A DNA stretch of 64,000 bases from Macrothele yani (taxonomy: Eukaryota > Arthropoda > Arachnida > Araneae > Macrothelidae), in assembly GCA_039090855.1 (NCBI GenBank), contig CM077002.1, positions 86,432,194 to 86,496,193 on the forward strand, read 5' to 3'. How positions within the stretch are numbered: the stretch's first letter is position 1; every line of letters starts with the position of its first letter. Shown here one piece after another: positions 11,363 through 21,157 of this stretch. The notes below the pieces were generated by a model. That model was not told where the DNA came from. It did not search any database and was given only the letters and a program-made list of their open reading frames with translations. Made by a program: the position numbers and the translations under genes.

Positions 11363-11682
11363 TGAGCAAGTATACTATATACCACGATTCTCTCACTCCT
11401 TTTTTTATTTTTTATTATTTTGCTCTCTCGGAAGTTGGACCCTGGAACCCCCCCCCCTGAAATTATTTGGTTTCGCCGCCCATGCACTGTCCTATAAAGA
11501 GATGTCAAGTTCAAGTCCACCGATCCTATATGGAGTAATGTCAAGAAATTAGCTTCATACGCCACACCCAAATCTACCGCCATTCGCGAAACCTTGGAAA
11601 TCTTGACCAGCTGCGAAGCTTGCAACGATGGCGCCTCCCTGGAATTGCCACGTATTTGGAATTAATTCTTCAAATAATGCTG
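11363..11682. other. unassigned segment
   Basis: It holds a C9 run (near 11450) and no clear gene. Its final bases are the left target duplication of the SINE that follows. Nothing else is recognised. Confidence 0.4.
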
Positions 11683-11910
11683 GCCGCCCCGGTGGCGCAG
11701 TGGTCTAAGGCGCTGGCCTCTGATCATTCGTCCGTAAGGGGTCCGGGTTCGAATCCCGGTCAGGCATGGATGTTGTGTTTGTCTTACGGCACTGGCTCTC
11801 TCCCTTCCCTGGAACCAGTGACTCTAAATTAGGGACGGGCGACCGCTTATAGCCCATTGAGTTGTTCACGGTGGTCGTTAAACCTCAAATAAAAAAAAAA
11901 ATAAAAAAAA
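11683..11910 (+). mobile_element. tRNA-derived SINE copy S1
   Basis: It has a tRNA-like head with a pol III A box (TGGCGCAGTGGTC, about 11693) and B box (GGTTCGAATCC, about 11747), then a family-specific body with TTGTCTTACGGCACTGG and CTCCCTTCCCTGGAACCAG, and an A-rich tail. The 9-bp duplication ATAATGCTG flanks it (11674-11682 and 11911-11919), which shows retroposition. It has no coding capacity and would need a LINE in trans. Similar copies occur eight more times. Confidence 0.93.
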
Positions 11911-11919
11911 ATAATGCTG

Positions 11920-12916
11920 AGTTTTCTACCAATGGTGACCTCGTTCCCAACCAATGTAACCTCGTTCCTTCGAAATATCACGTTTGCTCCTATTCATTTA
12001 TTGTCTAGTCAAGTCACCACGTTCAAAGTGTTAAAACGTTCTATTATCTAGTTTGCAGTTGGCTGTCTACCTTCCTTGAGAAAGCCATCTGGTTGATGTG
12101 CGAAAGCTTGGAAATTTTTATTTTTATTCTACGCCGAGAAATTTTCGGATTTTTAGTATAGTTATACTATTTTGAGTATAATTTGGTGTACAGTTCCTAC
12201 TTTTTAAACTTGGTATACTTTGGAATACTCTGTGTATAAAGGAAACACTAGTGGGCCCACAGTGCATACATATCTCTTACGGTGTTCTCTGATATGCCAG
12301 ATGAAAGTGATCTTGGCACACAACTCGAGTCTTGCTGACACATATTCTACATATAATTTCCAGTCACTAAGGCTCACGCGACGTTGACAAACCATCTGAG
12401 AACCTTTCTATTTTGCAGAATGTAGGAAGTGCCCTCCCAAAATTGACTAAATCTGAGAAAATATTTTAAACGAAGTCTCAGTAAGTTAATTTTTACTCGA
12501 AAATTATTGTTGGTATTTTACTTTTAGTACCTTTTAAATCCACACATTTATCTAGAAGTTGAATTCAAAGGATTGTGGTAGGTTTCCTTAGCCAAAATAG
12601 CTGATTGGACATGACCTGGCTTTCAAAACCTGTTCCGCAAAAAACACTGCTGAGCATCTGTGAATAAAATCACTTGTCTAAGTAACTTGTCGAAGCACAT
12701 TTTGGGTCCGTTCACAATCAAAACATGGGAAGCCTTCTAGGGTGTCGAAATGAATGGTTCTTCCAAGCCACAACTGCACGCATTAAAGGAGAACTGACCA
12801 AGTGATCTCTAAGTACCTGACTACAACAAGCCTAAGGTTCATGCGTGGGTGAATTTCTAGAGGTATATCAAGTTTAAGAAAAAATGGGCTGTGAATACAC
12901 CAAGAATATTTACAAC
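11920..12916. other. unassigned, with one Penelope-type hairpin motif
   Basis: There is no credible gene. At 12074-12115 the phrase CTTGAGAAAGCCATCTGG followed by GATGTGCGAAAGC matches, almost base for base, the arms of the palindromic insert at 20861-21157, so at least 12.05-12.15 kb is Penelope-type debris. The rest is AT-rich. Confidence 0.5.
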
Positions 12917-12969
12917 ACGAACGTGCAGATTTCCGTTTAATAGGTGTAAAAGAGTACAAATTAAAAACT

Positions 12970-13013
12970 AGATTGCTAGCTTTCACCGCCGAAAACGGGC
13001 GGCTTCGTCAGGC
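12970..13013 (-). ncRNA. candidate hammerhead ribozyme, left arm
   Basis: On the minus strand CTGACGA (13011-13005) is followed by a hairpin closing CCGCC with GGCGG, then GAAA (12984-12981). After GAAA, AGCTAG and CTAGTT can form a short stem around CAAT. These are the two conserved hammerhead core strings in the right order, with a strong stem II. Stem I looks weak. Penelope-like elements are known to carry hammerhead motifs in their terminal repeats. Cleavage activity is not shown. Confidence 0.5.
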
Positions 13014-13355
13014 TAATGTTTACAACGTTGAGTACAGAATCACACTGCGAACATTTAAACAAACAGAAAATCACGTCTCAAACGGAGAAAATTCGGAATA
13101 TCTCTCCAAGCCTTGCAGTTCTTAAGGAATTCAAGGTGGCAAAGTTTGTTCAGGTGGCAAAGTTTGATTCTGTACTGTCAAAACTCTTTAAAGGTACCCA
13201 TGCAAATGCCAACTGGGGAACAAACTTTGCCACTTTGAATTCCTTAAGAACTGCAAGGCTTGCAGAGATATTCCGAATTTTCTCTGTTTGAGACGTGATT
13301 TTCTGTTTGTTTAAATGTTCGCAGTATGATTCTGTACTCAACGTTGTAAACATTA

Positions 13356-13402
13356 GCCTGACGAAGCAGCCCGTCTTCGGCGGTGAAAGCTAGCAATCTA
13401 GT
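13356..13402 (+). ncRNA. candidate hammerhead ribozyme, right arm
   Basis: This is the mirror copy of the left-arm motif: CTGACGA (13358-13364), a stem II with one mismatch compared with the left arm, GAAA (13385-13388), then GCTAGCAATCTAG. It is less canonical than the left copy. Confidence 0.45.
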
Positions 13403-13452
13403 TTTTAATTTGTACTCTTTTACACCTATTAAACGGAAATCTGCTCGTTCTA

Positions 13453-13915
13453 GGGGTATGCTCATCAAATTTCATATGCTCTATAGGTTCCAACGGGGCG
13501 TATGCTGATAGCTTCTGCGGCAGCAAAGGTGAGCCAATTCATTGGCCAAGTGGTGTTAACACCCTGGTATCATGCACTTAGCCCACAAAGAGTGACTAAC
13601 ATAGCATAGATGAGGCTTTCCCATGGAAAGCGGACTGTACAGCCACATTGGCAACATATACACCACCAGACTTTGATGGATATCCACCCTTTGAGCTCAT
13701 TCAGACTCAGACGGATAAGGCTTTCTCATAGAGAGACAGCTGAACACCAAACTTTAGTTTGTGCCCAGCTAATGGGTGTTAACATGAAATGTCTAATGCT
13801 TTGTAATAGAAAGCGAGGAATAAAGCAAGATGCAATATTTCTCACCAGCATTTAACTTAAAAAAATAACTTGCAATAATATACTGTTCAACAGTACACTC
13901 AGCAGTACCAATATA
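13453..13915. other. unassigned segment
   Basis: No gene or repeat is recognised. It is the left host flank of the Tc1/mariner element that begins at 13918. Confidence 0.4.
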
Positions 13916-14419
13916 TACAGGGTGATCAGAATTGACCACACCGTAAATCTATCGGATGATTCCTCGTGGAGAAAGAAGCCGAAAACTGTTGTCCGATTGA
14001 ACGTCGCATTCCAGAGATATACGCGCCGAAAGTTCGTGACTTCACATCCGGTAAAAATACAGACATTAGAAATAACTTACCTAATCACTTTGATAGAAAA
14101 AATGTAATTTATTTATGTGTACCACTACAGCACAAATGATAAAACACGTGGATTCGTCTCAGATTACAACATGTGTTAAAAATAACCACCTTTTAGTGCG
14201 GAGCCCGCCGAGGAATAGACATCTGCACGCGTTGCAGCATAACAGGGGTTACATTTGTGAGGGCCGCGTGTAAGGTGGCCACTAGGTCGTTCAGGCTGTT
14301 GACAGGGCCGTCGATATACCAGTTCCTTTAGATGACCCCAAAGAAAGAAGTCCAATGGGTTAAGATCCGGCGATCTAGCGGGCCATGCGACAGGACCACC
14401 ACGGCCAAGCCATCGACCG

Positions 14420-15210
14420 GGTTATTCCGTATCTATCCACTGGCAAACATTTGCAGAGTAATGTGCCAGTGCTCCATCATGCTGGAACAATAGATTGCTG
14501 AGAACAGCCAATGATACGTTTTCCAGTAAGTCCGGTAGAACATCACGTAGGAACACCATGTAGTTGGCAGCTGTGACACGTTCGGGAAGAAGATATGGTC
14601 CCACTGGAATATCGCCCACAATACCACACCAGATATTAACACCCCACCGGACCTGGTGAGCGTGTTCATGTGTTGCGTGCGGATTGTACAATGCCCAAAC
14701 ATGACTATTATGGGTGTTGCAGATACTCTGCTGTGTAAACCTTGCTTCACCAGTCCACAAGATCCGGCGGATGAAACTATTATCGGTAGCACTCACAGTA
14801 TGCCTGTCTTAGAGGATAATCCTGTGGTAATATCCTTTGCACCCGTGTGACGTCATATGGATGCAGGTCTTCGTCGTGTAGAACGGCAAGTACGGTACTT
14901 TGGTGCACACCGAACTATTGCGCGATCACACGGTTGCTGGTTGTTGGCTCCTCCTCTATGAACTCCAGTATGGCATCCTTGTGGGATGGTGTTCTCACAG
15001 AGGGTCCAGCGCCACTGTCTACACTTGGACGTGGTGCGATATTTCCTGTGCCGCGCATTCGAACCTCAAGCCGCCGTGTGATCTGGGCGTCCGGGTGCCG
15101 TCGTGCTGGGTATCGCTCGCTGTAGGCCCTTGCTGCACGCAATGCTAAACCATGGCATTCCCCCAAGAGGAGATACATGTTACAATACTCTCTCAAACTG
15201 TACGGCATAT
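14420..15210 (-). pseudogene. Tc1/mariner-superfamily transposase (DUF4817-type), decayed
   Basis: The N-terminal block at 15208-14915 (REYCNMYLLLGECHGLALRA, then YPARRHPDAQITRRLE) matches the helix-turn-helix region of insect transposases annotated DUF4817. The catalytic part at 14796-14422 shows TGEARFTQQSICNTHNSHVW (degraded first-Asp region), VNIWCGIVGD, PYLLPERVTAANYMVFL and LFQHDGALAHYS (second Asp). The third acidic region lies past the readable frame, near 14400-14370. It is read in at least two frames, so it is dead. I base the family on recalled motif order. Confidence 0.75.
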
Positions 15211-15362
15211 CGCTACCAACACTACTGTCAAATGTGCCAACGCTGTAGAAGCTTACCTGATACCGTCGTCAACCCTTTTTATCCCTACCTGCCGTATCGC
15301 GCAGGCCTACATTCGAATTTGCATAACCAACCCGTGCCCCTTTTTAAAATGCTGATTGTCTT

Positions 15363-15598
15363 TTTTTCTTTTTTTTTTAATTAGAGGTTTAACGATCACC
15401 GTGAGCAACTCAGTGGGATATAAGTGGTTTCTCGTCCTGATTTTAAGACCACTGGTTCCGGGAAAGGGAGAGAATCAGTGTCGTAGGACAAACACAACAT
15501 CCATGCTTCACTGGGATTCCAACCAGGACCCCTTTCGGACAAATGATCAGAAGCCATCGCTTTAGACCACTGCGCCACCGGGGAGAGGGGGGGGGCTT
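15363..15598 (-). mobile_element. tRNA-derived SINE copy S2
   Basis: A minus-strand copy of the S1 family: T-rich tail on the left, body, and tRNA-like head on the right (B box complement near 15515). Flanked by the 9-bp duplication GATTGTCTT (15354-15362 and 15599-15607). The head end has a G-rich run (GGGGAGAGGGG) not found in the other copies. It lies within family E. Confidence 0.92.
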
Positions 15599-15661
15599 GA
15601 TTGTCTTGTGATACGTGCGTCTGTATAGCTATATACGTCGCTCTTCAACGAGCATGTGCGT

Positions 15662-15729
15662 CGAGTCGCCCGTCCCTTATTTAGGGCCACCGGTGCCAAG
15701 GAAGGGAGAGAACCAGTGCCGTAAGACAA
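15662..15729 (-). repeat. internal SINE fragment flanked by a 14-bp duplication
   Basis: These 68 bases match the central body of the SINE, without its tRNA head and without its tail. They are flanked by exact copies of ACGAGCATGTGCGT (15648-15661 and 15730-15743). Removing the fragment and one repeat restores the right terminal repeat of family E. Confidence 0.85.
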
Positions 15730-15867
15730 ACGAGCATGTGCGTAAGGAAACTTTCGGCGCGTATATCTCCGGAATGCAACGTCCGATCGGACAACGATTT
15801 TCGGCTTCTTTCTCCACAAGGAGTCCTCCGGTAGGTTTATAGTGCGGTCGATTCTGATCACCCTGTA

Positions 15868-16260
15868 TAGATTTATTAAGTTTACATACTTTCGTTTCTT
15901 GGCCTTTTTCTATGTATCCTGCTGGTTGACTGATTTCCTTCTAAATTGTCGTACAAAAATGCAGTTTTTATATCAAAGTGGTGGACATGCATTTTTCTGT
16001 ATGCTGCTATTGTAAGTAGGTTGCGAATTGCAGTGTCTTTTGCGACGGAAGCAAATATTTGATTATAATCTTCACCAGGCCTTTTAATAAAACCCTTTGC
16101 TTCAAGTCGAGCTTTGTATCTATCTATGTCCCCATTAGCATGGTATTTTATTTTAAATGTCCATTTGCAACCAATGACTTTCTTCTCTTTGGGAAAATCA
16201 GTAAGTTCCCAGGTTTTATTCTTCTTTAGAGATTTAATTTTTTTATTCGCGGCTTCCAGC
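15868..16260 (-). pseudogene. pol: copia 1 reverse transcriptase, N-terminal part
   Basis: The minus strand shows the start of a copia RT: KVIGCKWTFKIKYHANGDID near 16180, followed by RYKARLEAKGF, YNQIFASVAKDTAIR, and HHFDIKTAFLYDNLEG (motif A, with its Asp) near 15970. It stops at the family E junction. Frames shift several times. Downstream RT motifs (YVDD) are not in this element. Confidence 0.8.
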
Positions 16261-16379
16261 TATTTTTGTCTTTCTTCTTTGGCAATTTCTGTATTTCATG
16301 CCAATTTGTAGGCTCAGGCTTAGGTTTCACTTTGGCAAAGTATGCTAACCTGACAGGCGGTTTTCCTTTTGTAGTTCTA

Positions 16380-16723
16380 CACTGTAGAAAATTAACTGTA
16401 TATTTTACGGTTTTAAACCATTTTCCAGGGTGCCAACACAAAACCGTAAAATCTACAGTTTTATGCAGTGTTGAAGCAAAGCTGTAACTTTGCTCCAACA
16501 CTATCAACACATTCGTTCCAGCCAAATTTTTGTGTTTTCGTGAATATTTGGACTGTGACTCGCTCCAGCCAAATTCTGTGCTGTTTTCTTCATTAAACGC
16601 AGTGTTGGAGCAAAGCTATAGCTTTGCTCCAACACTGCATAGGACTGTAGATTTTACGGTTTTGTGTTGGCACCCTGGAAAACGGTTTAAAACCGTTATA
16701 TATACAGTCAATTTTTTACAGTG
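16380..16723. mobile_element. 344 bp foldback MITE with TA duplication
   Basis: The first about 120 bases (from CACTGTAGAAAATTAACTG) are the inverted complement of the last about 120 (ending TACAGTG). TA flanks both ends (16378-16379, 16724-16725). No coding capacity. TA sites and CACTG ends suggest mobilisation by a Tc1/mariner-type enzyme. It interrupts the copia linker between integrase and RT. Confidence 0.88.
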
Positions 16724-16725
16724 TA

Positions 16726-17258
16726 GCTGAACTTCTGGGTTGTGTACTTGTGTTTTCACCTGTTGATCCATTTGATTCTAACAAAGGATTTTCACTTTCA
16801 AAAACAATATCTTGTGTGTTTTCGCCTGTTTTTGACATTGGCCTAAAAGTTTCCTGTACACTGGGACTTTCATCAAATTTTACACTACGGCTTATTATCA
16901 CTCTGTTTGTTCCTAGTATTAGGATACAATATCCTTTGGTTCTTTCACTGTATCTAACCAATCTTACTTCTTGAGCATGACTGTCAAATTTCTTTCTGAT
17001 TTGTTTTGGCACATAAGCATGTTTTGCAGTCAAACACCTTTATATGTCCCATGTAAGGCTTGTAGCCCTTCCATAGTTCGAATGGTGTTTTTCCTGTAAT
17101 CTGGTTGGTAATCTATTTTGCAGGTATGTTGCAGTGATGAGAGCTTCTTCCCAAAACTTGTGTTCTATTTTCGAATCCATGAGCATTATTATCTTTGCCA
17201 TTTCAACGAGATACCGATTTTTTCCTTTCTGCCACGCCATTTTGCTGTGGTGAATATG
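16726..17258 (-). pseudogene. pol: copia 1 integrase C-terminal half and linker
   Basis: On the minus strand, KIEHKFWEEALITATYLQNRLPT (17160-17090) and FDSHAQEVRLVRYSERTKGYCIL (16985-16915) are the standard copia integrase C-terminal segments. A Ser/Thr/Glu-rich linker follows toward RT. The block starting at HIHHSKMAWQKGKNRYLVEMAK corresponds to the catalytic Glu region (usually an NGVAERKNR-like motif); here the Glu is replaced, giving WQKGKNR. SINE S3 interrupts just upstream. Confidence 0.82.
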
Positions 17259-17265
17259 GTACACT

Positions 17266-17492
17266 TTTTGTCTGTTTCTTTTTTTGATTGGAGGTTTAAC
17301 GATAACCGTGAGCAACTCGGAGGGCTATAAGCAGTCTCCCGTCCCTTATTTAGGGCCACCGGTGCCAAGGAAGGGAGAGAGCTAGTGCCGTAAGACAAAC
17401 ACAACATCCATGCCTCACGAGATTCGAACCCGGACCCCTTTCAGACGAATGATCAGAAGCCGTCGCTTAGACCACTGCTCCACCGGGGCAGC
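17266..17492 (-). mobile_element. tRNA-derived SINE copy S3
   Basis: A minus-strand SINE with T-rich tail at the left and head at the right (B box complement near 17430). Flanked by GTACACT (17259-17265 and 17493-17499). It breaks the copia 1 integrase between the GIEH and catalytic Glu segments. Confidence 0.9.
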
Positions 17493-17499
17493 GTACACT

Positions 17500-17600
17500 C
17501 GTTTGATGTTCAATTCCATTCTCGGCAAAATAGTTTTCGAATTCTGAACCAACATATTCTCCTCTATTGTCAGTTCCGATTGTACCAGGTTTGTTTTTAA
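17500..17600 (-). pseudogene. pol: copia 1 integrase central fragment
   Basis: This 100-base island between two SINEs encodes TIGTDNRGEYVGSEFENYFAENGI on the minus strand. That is the second catalytic Asp block of copia integrase (TDNRGEY). It is in register with the integrase fragments on both sides once the SINEs are set aside. Confidence 0.85.
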
Positions 17601-17833
17601 ATATGTTGCTGCCGCCCTGCCCCGGTGGCGTAGTGGTCTAAGCGATGGCCTCTGATCAATCGACCGAAAAAGGTCTGGTTTCGAATCCCGGTGAGGCATG
17701 GATGTTGTGTTTGTCTTACGGCACTGGATCTCTCCCTTCCCTGGAACCAGTGACCCTAAATTAGGGACAAGCGACTGCTTATAGCCCATTGAGTTGCTCA
17801 CGGTGGTAGTTAAATCTCCAATCAATATATATA

Positions 17834-19220
17834 TACTGCTGGCCGCCCAAAATGCAACACCAAGAAGGACACGAGATAGCAAAGCCAGATTTACTGGACA
17901 CATAACAACAGATACAAAGATGAAACGATTGAGCTTACAGGCCCGTGCGACTTGCGGAACACGCAGACATCAATAGTTTGTGTGGCCCCCATATGGCTGG
18001 CAATAACGGCCGCTACACGCCGCGGCATCGAACGAAAGAGGCTTTGGATGTGGGCTTGGGGTATGTCGGTCCAGGCTGCTTCCACACGTTGCCACAGTTC
18101 ATCAGGCATAGCCGCGGGTGGTGCTTGCCGGGCCACTCGGTTGCAGATCAGCGACCAGACGTGTTCGATGGGCGACATATCGGGAGAACAGGCGGGCCAC
18201 GGCACCAGTGACACCTGGTGCGTCGTGAAGAATTGTTGCACGTTGCGTGCCACGTGCGGGCGCGCATTGTCCTGTTGAAACGTGGCCGCTGGCAGGTCCT
18301 GCAGGTAAGGGAGGACTACAGGCTCCAAAACGTCGGAATGGTGTGGTGGCTGTTGAGAGTACCGGCGGTGCGTACCAAAGAGATGCGGGTGTCATATCCA
18401 ATGGCGCCCCAAACCATAACGCCAGGCGACGGACCGGTATGGCGATGCATAATGCCGGCGTCAGTCTCTCGCCGCGGTGCCGCCAAACGCGGATCCGACC
18501 ATCGTGGTGTTGCAGGCAGAAGCGGGATTCGTCGGAAAAGACAATGTCGTGCCATTCCGTAGTCCAGGTGCGACGTTCAACGGCCCACTGCCGCCGCACT
18601 TGCCGGTGGTGTAACGACAATGGGAATCGGAGCAATGGGCATCGTGCGACAAGTCTCCGCTCCTGCAGACGACGTCGAACGGCACGTGTTGACACAGGTT
18701 GTTGCGCAACACATCCTAATTCCTGCGATAACGTTCGTGATGTGGCGGTGCGAGCCGTCAATGCCCGCCGCACAACATGCCGGTCCTCTCGTTCCGTGGT
18801 GTACCACGCCTGCGGTAATCGCTCACGTCGGTCCGTCCGTCCCTCCTGCACCCACCGAATTCATACTCGCCTCACTGCGGCTGGATGTCGTCCCACACGG
18901 ACGTCGATGTCTCGGTACGATAAACCGCTGTCGCGATAAGCTACTATTCGCCCACTGTCGAACTCCGAAACGTACTGTAATGTCTTCCGTATTCTGCGAC
19001 GAGGCCCCAAGAAGCTTCCCACCCACAGGTCCGGCAGCACAATACACTTCCACTACTTACACCCCGCCTTCCGTGCACCCTTCTTATAGTGCTTCTCGGT
19101 GGCGTGCCGGGCGCACATGATTTGCATATGCCCTGTAATGCTAATCGTTTGCATGTCCTGCAAATTTCAGGCCAATCGGATGCTTCCTTCTTAGTGTTGC
19201 ATTTTGTGTGGCCAGCAGTG
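17834..19220 (-). mobile_element. Tc1-like element, family A copy 1
   Basis: The ends are CTGCTGGCCGCCCAAAATG on the left and the complement of CACTGCTGGCCACACAAAAT on the right, with TA flanks. Internally it holds a minus-strand transposase. A second copy with the same ends lies at 55172-56579. GC content is clearly higher than the surrounding copia sequence, consistent with a separate origin. Confidence 0.9.
17900..19060 (-). pseudogene. Tc1-like DD34E transposase (family A copy 1), frameshifted
   Basis: Minus-strand order is: N-terminal paired-like HTH in 19060-18830 (GRIVAYRD-like and RVGRHPA-like phrases); central REDRHVVRRALTARTATSR at 18800; DIVFSDESRFCLQHHDGRI (first Asp) near 18550; GVMVWGAIGYDTR near 18410; FQQDNARPHVARNVQQFF (second Asp) near 18270; and PWPACSPDMSPIEHVWSLI with the catalytic Glu near 18170. 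Thirty-four residues separate the second Asp and the Glu, so this is DD34E. At least two frame changes separate these blocks. The C-terminal third (18328-17891) is a clean frame. Confidence 0.87.
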
Positions 19221-19234
19221 TATATATACTGTAT

Positions 19235-20068
19235 ATATGTTGCTTGTGACTGCAATGTACTGTTTCAGTTTTTCTGTAGCTTCATTTTTATTGCTCATTA
19301 GATAAACATATGTAAATCTGCTGAAGTCATCAATGAAAGTTATGAAGTATCTTTTCCTCCCAGGAGTTATTGATCCCATAGGACCACATATGTCACTATG
19401 AATTAGTTCTAGTGTCTTTCATGCTTTATGTACACTCTCCTTGGTATATCGTTTTTGTACTAGCTTGTCCTTTATGCAGCATTCACAATTGATATTTCTT
19501 TTGCAATCAGACAATTTTAATTCGTTTACCATTTCCTTTCTTCCCATCACTCGGATGATATTGGGATCTCTGTGCCTCAAACGCTTATGCTACAAGTCTA
19601 TACAATTTTGTTTTTCACAGTGTTCAGCAAAATTAGCCTTTTCAGTTTCTCCCACTGTATTCAGCTTATAGAGATGTGTGTTATCAGTAGTGCCTATGGC
19701 TGCAGTGATTTTTACCCCGCTTTATTATGTATTGGTCTCCACTAAAAATAACACTATAACCCTTTTCAGCAATTTTCCTCACTGATAGGAGGCTAGTTTC
19801 TAACTCTGGGACGTAAAGTACTTCTACTTTTGTTCTTTACTTCCCTTTATCATTTATGCAATGCAAATATCCAGTTCCCTTTCCGGCGGATTGCATTTTT
19901 GCTCAGTTGGTGGTTGTAATATTCTCCTCAGCATCTGGGTCAATTTCTGTGAAAAAAATTTCATTATTGGTCATTGTACCTTTGCTGCACAGTTTGCTAG
20001 TGGCGCCTAAATCGATTGACTATTTTGTATTTTCAACCTTGGCTAGTGCTGTTTTAAATGTGAACTCT
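19235..20068 (-). pseudogene. pol: copia 1 protease, GAG-pre-integrase and integrase N-terminus
   Basis: On the minus strand, GSITPGRKRYFITFIDDFSRF (19379-19320) is the first catalytic Asp block of integrase. Upstream, HKRLRHRDPNIIRVMGRKEM (19590-19530) and CECCIKDKLVQ (near 19480) form the GAG-pre-integrase zinc region. SIDLGATSKLCS (near 20010) is the protease active site, where the usual DSG is DLG. A stop replaces the residue just before that motif. The protease would therefore be inactive even without the stops. Confidence 0.8.
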
Positions 20069-20847
20069 TATGTTTCATGTTTGAATTTTAGTTCATCATT
20101 TTTGTTTGATTCAAATTTATTTCTGGCAGTTTTAGCCTGATTTCTTGCCTGTGTGTTTGTATTCTCCTGTTCGTGGGACTTCTGTGTATTCTTATTCCCT
20201 TTTACTGTTCCCCAATGCCAGCATTCATTTTTAGTGTGACCTTTCTTATTGCAATACGTACAATGTTTTGCTTCTTTTGCATTTCTGTTAGATTTGTCAC
20301 TTGTTTGAAATGCTCTTGTGAAGTCTGTGTTTGTTTGTGCTCTCTCTTTTCGACTATTATATTCGTCGATGAGTTTATTTTTAACGTATTCTAATGTTAG
20401 TTCATGCTCATGTTTTGCTTCAAGAGCTGCTACAAGTGTGTCATATGGGGATGGCAGACCATACAACATTATAGCTGCTAGGTGTGAATCTTTAATTTCT
20501 TCACCAGTTGATTTTAGTTTATTTGCAATTTCTAATACCTGGTTGACGTGTTCTTGCATATTTTCGTGGTCATTGTGTACCTTTCACTGCACAGTTTTCT
20601 GAGCAAACAGATCTTACTGCTTAAATTGGTTCTTTCATGAATTCTCTGCGAAGCTAACCACATATTTCGTGCAGTCGTTTCACTTATGACATTTATTATT
20701 TGTTCGTCAGTCAAAAGTAGACTTATTATTGACATCGCTTGCGTGTTTTTCTTAATCCAGTCCTCAGTTTTAACTGTAGATTCCTTTCGGGAAACAACAT
20801 TCCAAGTATCTTCTTTAATGAGAAACATTTAGATTTTAAATTTCCAA
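20068..20847 (-). pseudogene. gag: copia 1 gag with zinc knuckle
   Basis: Two overlapping minus-strand frames form one gag. The N-terminal block (20828-20620) has WNVVSRKE, TDEQIINVISETTARNMW. The C-terminal block (20559-20068) has MLYGLPSPYDTLVAALEA (typical of copia gag), LTLEYVKNKLIDEYNSRKER, and CTYCNKKGHTKNEC, a perfect CX2CX4HX4C knuckle near 20262-20220. The protein packages element RNA. A frame change near 20560-20600 separates the two parts. The first residues (NNENYAVWKFK) lie partly beyond the palindromic insert at 20861-21157. Confidence 0.87.
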
Positions 20848-20860
20848 ACTGCATAATTTT

Positions 20861-21157
20861 AATAACGAGGAACAGTACACCAATTAAGTAGTAAATAGTA
20901 ACACTATACTAGTGATCCGATTTATTGGCGTAGGAAATAAACACATAAGCGTTTCCAAGCTTTCGCACATCAACCAGATGGCGTTTTCAAGGAAGTTAGA
21001 CAGAAACTGCAAACTGAAAAATAGAGCGCTTTTCAGTTTGCAGTTTCTGTCTAACTTCCTTGAAAACGCCATCTGGTTGATGTGCGAAAGCTTGGAAACG
21101 CTTATGTGTTTATTTCCTACGCCAATAAACCTGATCACTAGTACAGTGTTACTATTT
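20861..21157. mobile_element. 297 bp palindromic insert of Penelope-type sequence with 13-bp duplication
   Basis: The arms (about 20895-21018 and 21028-21153) are near-perfect inverted complements with a very short centre. The exact duplication ACTGCATAATTTT flanks it (20848-20860, 21158-21170). Each arm holds the phrase CATCTGGTTGATGTGCGAAA found also near 12085, and the related motif at the 3' end of the Penelope-like element. It interrupts the first codons of copia 1 gag. Confidence 0.87.

Larger units (their letters stand above)
12917..13452. repeat. large imperfect palindrome of Penelope-type terminal repeat
   Basis: The left arm (about 12917-13140) is the reverse complement of the right arm (about 13225-13452), with roughly 80 bases between. 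Both arms carry the order CTGACGA, GC-rich hairpin, GAAA, GCTAGCAATCTAG, reading outward from the centre. Apparent ORFs on both strands here are mirror images of each other, an artefact of the palindrome. The Penelope assignment rests on a related motif at the 3' end of the RT/GIY-YIG element (23832-23880). Confidence 0.75.
13918..15865 (-). mobile_element. Tc1/mariner element with long TIRs (family E)
   Basis: The termini CAGGGTGATCAGAATTGACC and its near-complement lie between TA dinucleotides at 13916-13917 and 15866-15867. The inverted repeats run about 120 bases and include a shared phrase around TTTCGGCGCGTATATCTC. The right repeat is interrupted by a 68 bp SINE fragment (15662-15729), and a full SINE lies at 15363-15598. 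It sits at the distal end of the copia 1 RT fragment. Confidence 0.85.
17611..19234 (+). mobile_element. SINE copy S4 with a Tc1-A element in its tail
   Basis: The plus-strand SINE body occupies 17611-17833: A box near 17626, B box near 17682, and a tail of AT repeats instead of pure A. The duplication ATATGTTGCT lies at 17601-17610 and again at 19235-19244, beyond the Tc1-A element. So the SINE came first, and Tc1-A then inserted at a TA within its AT-rich tail. Confidence 0.88.

Noticed and set aside
11690..11770. tRNA genes at the heads of the nine repeated units
   Set aside because: A and B boxes are present, but each head continues into the same SINE body and A-rich tail with target duplications, and the folds are degraded. 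They are SINE heads and not tRNA genes.
13016..13353. Two similar ORFs on opposite strands (13016-13291 plus, 13150-13353 minus)
   Set aside because: They are the same sequence read from the two arms of a palindrome.
18102..18939. Long overlapping ORFs on the plus strand opposite the Tc1-A transposase
   Set aside because: They are antisense shadows of a GC-rich coding region, with no recognisable motifs.
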